A stretch of 64,000 nucleotides of DNA. Source: an uncultured Methanolobus sp. (lineage in GTDB: Archaea > Halobacteriota > Methanosarcinia > Methanosarcinales > Methanosarcinaceae). The position numbers and the translations under genes were made by a program. A model generated the notes under the pieces. The model was not told the origin of the DNA. It ran no database searches and worked only from the letters and a program-made list of their open reading frames with translations. Shown here one piece after another: positions 63,297 to 64,000 of this stretch. The stretch covers positions 2,666,001-2,730,000 of the forward strand of contig NZ_OY762426.1 in assembly GCF_963665675.1 (NCBI RefSeq), given 5' to 3'. The stretch's first letter is position 1. Each line of letters starts with the position of its first letter.

Positions 63297-64000
63297 TTAT
63301 AAAAATTTCTTGTAGATACTAAATGCACTTTTTGCAAATTGAAGTTTCAATGTATTGTGAACATATGTGTATCGCCCATAATTAACCATGTCTCCCCCAA
63401 AAAGTCTTTTGAACTGTACCCAGCCTGATGAAACGTCTGTGTCGTTCCCCCCACCTCCAAAATCAAATCTTTTAAAGCCGTTTTCCAATCCCCATTCAAG
63501 GACTGACCACACTGCAAAATCATTTGGATAATAATTTAAATATTCGGAATCAGATCCATTATACCAAGCATATATATCATTTTTGTACAGAAGAACCAAG
63601 CGAGTTCCAATACATTTACCATCATGTTCTATAAAAAAGAATTTTGCCATCCCTTTTGGAACTAGTATATCATACACAGCTTCAAAGTTACTTATGTCTT
63701 CAAGAGGATTATTCCTTAAAGAATAGCGTTGATGAACAAGTTCATAGAACACCTTAACTTCATTCCTATTTTCAATTTCCCTAAAAATCAATTTCTGCTT
63801 TTTTGCTTTATTTACACACCTTCTTTTGCTTTTACTAATTGATCCCCATAATTCATCTTTTGACTTATTGAGATTAATAATGAAGTTATTCCATGTTTCA
63901 GGAATATAACTGCATTTTTCATAAATGGGAAAAGCATCAATAGTATTTTCTAAAGGGTAAATTCTGCTATACAATACTTTTTTATTGTTAGCAATTTGGT
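63297..64000 (-). CDS. FemAB/BioF2-like acetyltransferase-fold protein (partial, N-terminus outside)
   Basis: The last 234 or so residues of a FemAB-like protein; the frame is open to the right edge of the window, so the true start lies beyond. Landmarks are WGSISKSKRRCVNKAKKQKL, YELVHQRYSLRNNPLED, FFIEHDGKCIGTRLVLLYKN, and the end YAWYNGSDSEYLNYYPND with FDFGGGGND and FKRLFGGDMVNYGRY. Proteins of this fold add aminoacyl or acyl groups to cell-wall or glycan precursors. It heads the visible part of the third glycan operon. Confidence 0.85.
   Translation of the reverse strand, partial: QIANNKKVLYSRIYPLENTIDAFPIYEKCSYIPETWNNFIINLNKSKDELWGSISKSKRRCVNKAKKQKLIFREIENRNEVKVFYELVHQRYSLRNNPLEDISNFEAVYDILVPKGMAKFFFIEHDGKCIGTRLVLLYKNDIYAWYNGSDSEYLNYYPNDFAVWSVLEWGLENGFKRFDFGGGGNDTDVSSGWVQFKRLFGGDMVNYGRYTYVHNTLKLQFAKSAFSIYKKFL

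Noticed and set aside
1..64000. CRISPR arrays or cas genes
   Set aside because: No regularly spaced repeats with unique spacers and no Cas motifs were seen; the dispersed repeats are tens of kilobases or hundreds of bases apart and differ in length.

Overview
The window looks like a chromosomal piece of a euryarchaeal methanogen, most likely a methylotrophic member of the Methanosarcinaceae (inference). The basis is archaeal-only small families (DUF357, UPF0212/DUF555), an archaeal type IV pilus module with archaeal pilin N-termini, tRNA genes without encoded CCA, TATA-box promoters with GGTGA-type ribosome sites, archaeal DUF354 and AglH/MraY-like glycan genes, and many PAS/GAF histidine kinases. 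No methanogenesis gene lies in the window, so the genus is not fixed.

Layout. 1-2.6 kb: housekeeping small proteins, a PfkB kinase and a membrane-anchored orphan. 3.0-6.8 kb (minus): a three-gene cassette of RavA-type MoxR ATPase, ViaA-type VWA protein and a small RNase III-like protein. 7.1-13.6 kb: a four-gene archaeal type IV pilus operon (ATPase, double TadC-like membrane platform, PKD/LamG pilin, second pilin). 14-15.4 kb: AmrS radical SAM enzyme and two tRNAs. 15.6-20.8 kb: small proteins, a sensor kinase, a class I glutamine amidotransferase and a macrodomain protein. 20.9-23.5 kb: an accessory patch with a MITE-like element, HicBA, a beheaded DUF4143 ATPase, RelBE and a UPF0175-like gene.

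23.7-34.1 kb is a first surface-glycan region: epimerase, flippase, then a minus-strand run of membrane protein, GT4, CapA-like, CapK-like, DUF354 and tandem-GT2 genes. 34.5-41.2 kb is an accessory region of orphan ATPases, a MntA/HepT remnant, an acylphosphatase-coiled-coil fusion and two YdjM-like membrane proteins. 41.4-45.6 kb is a large hybrid histidine kinase. 45.7-53.1 kb is a second glycan region with a tight four-gene set that can be read as the WbpA/B/E/D route to a diacetamido uronic acid nucleotide sugar, plus VanZ-like, epimerase and AglH/MraY-like genes. 53.4-56.4 kb encodes a giant secreted protein that carries both a cohesin-like and a dockerin domain. 56.6-58.3 kb is a decayed IS1634-like insertion sequence. 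58.4-64 kb is a third glycan operon on the minus strand (FemAB-like, DUF354, WbqC, PIG-L, GT2, membrane protein), running off the right edge.

The most notable structure not explained by genes is a dispersed, hairpin-rich repeat of about 200-260 bp (copies near 2.7, 13.7, 34.5 and 41.0 kb), with short relatives near 21.8, 22.7, 35.2, 35.9, 37.5 and 39.6 kb. These sit at the joints between accessory cassettes. Other points of interest are the RavA-ViaA-RNase III cassette, an in-frame amber codon where an epimerase should have tryptophan, and the cohesin-plus-dockerin surface protein.
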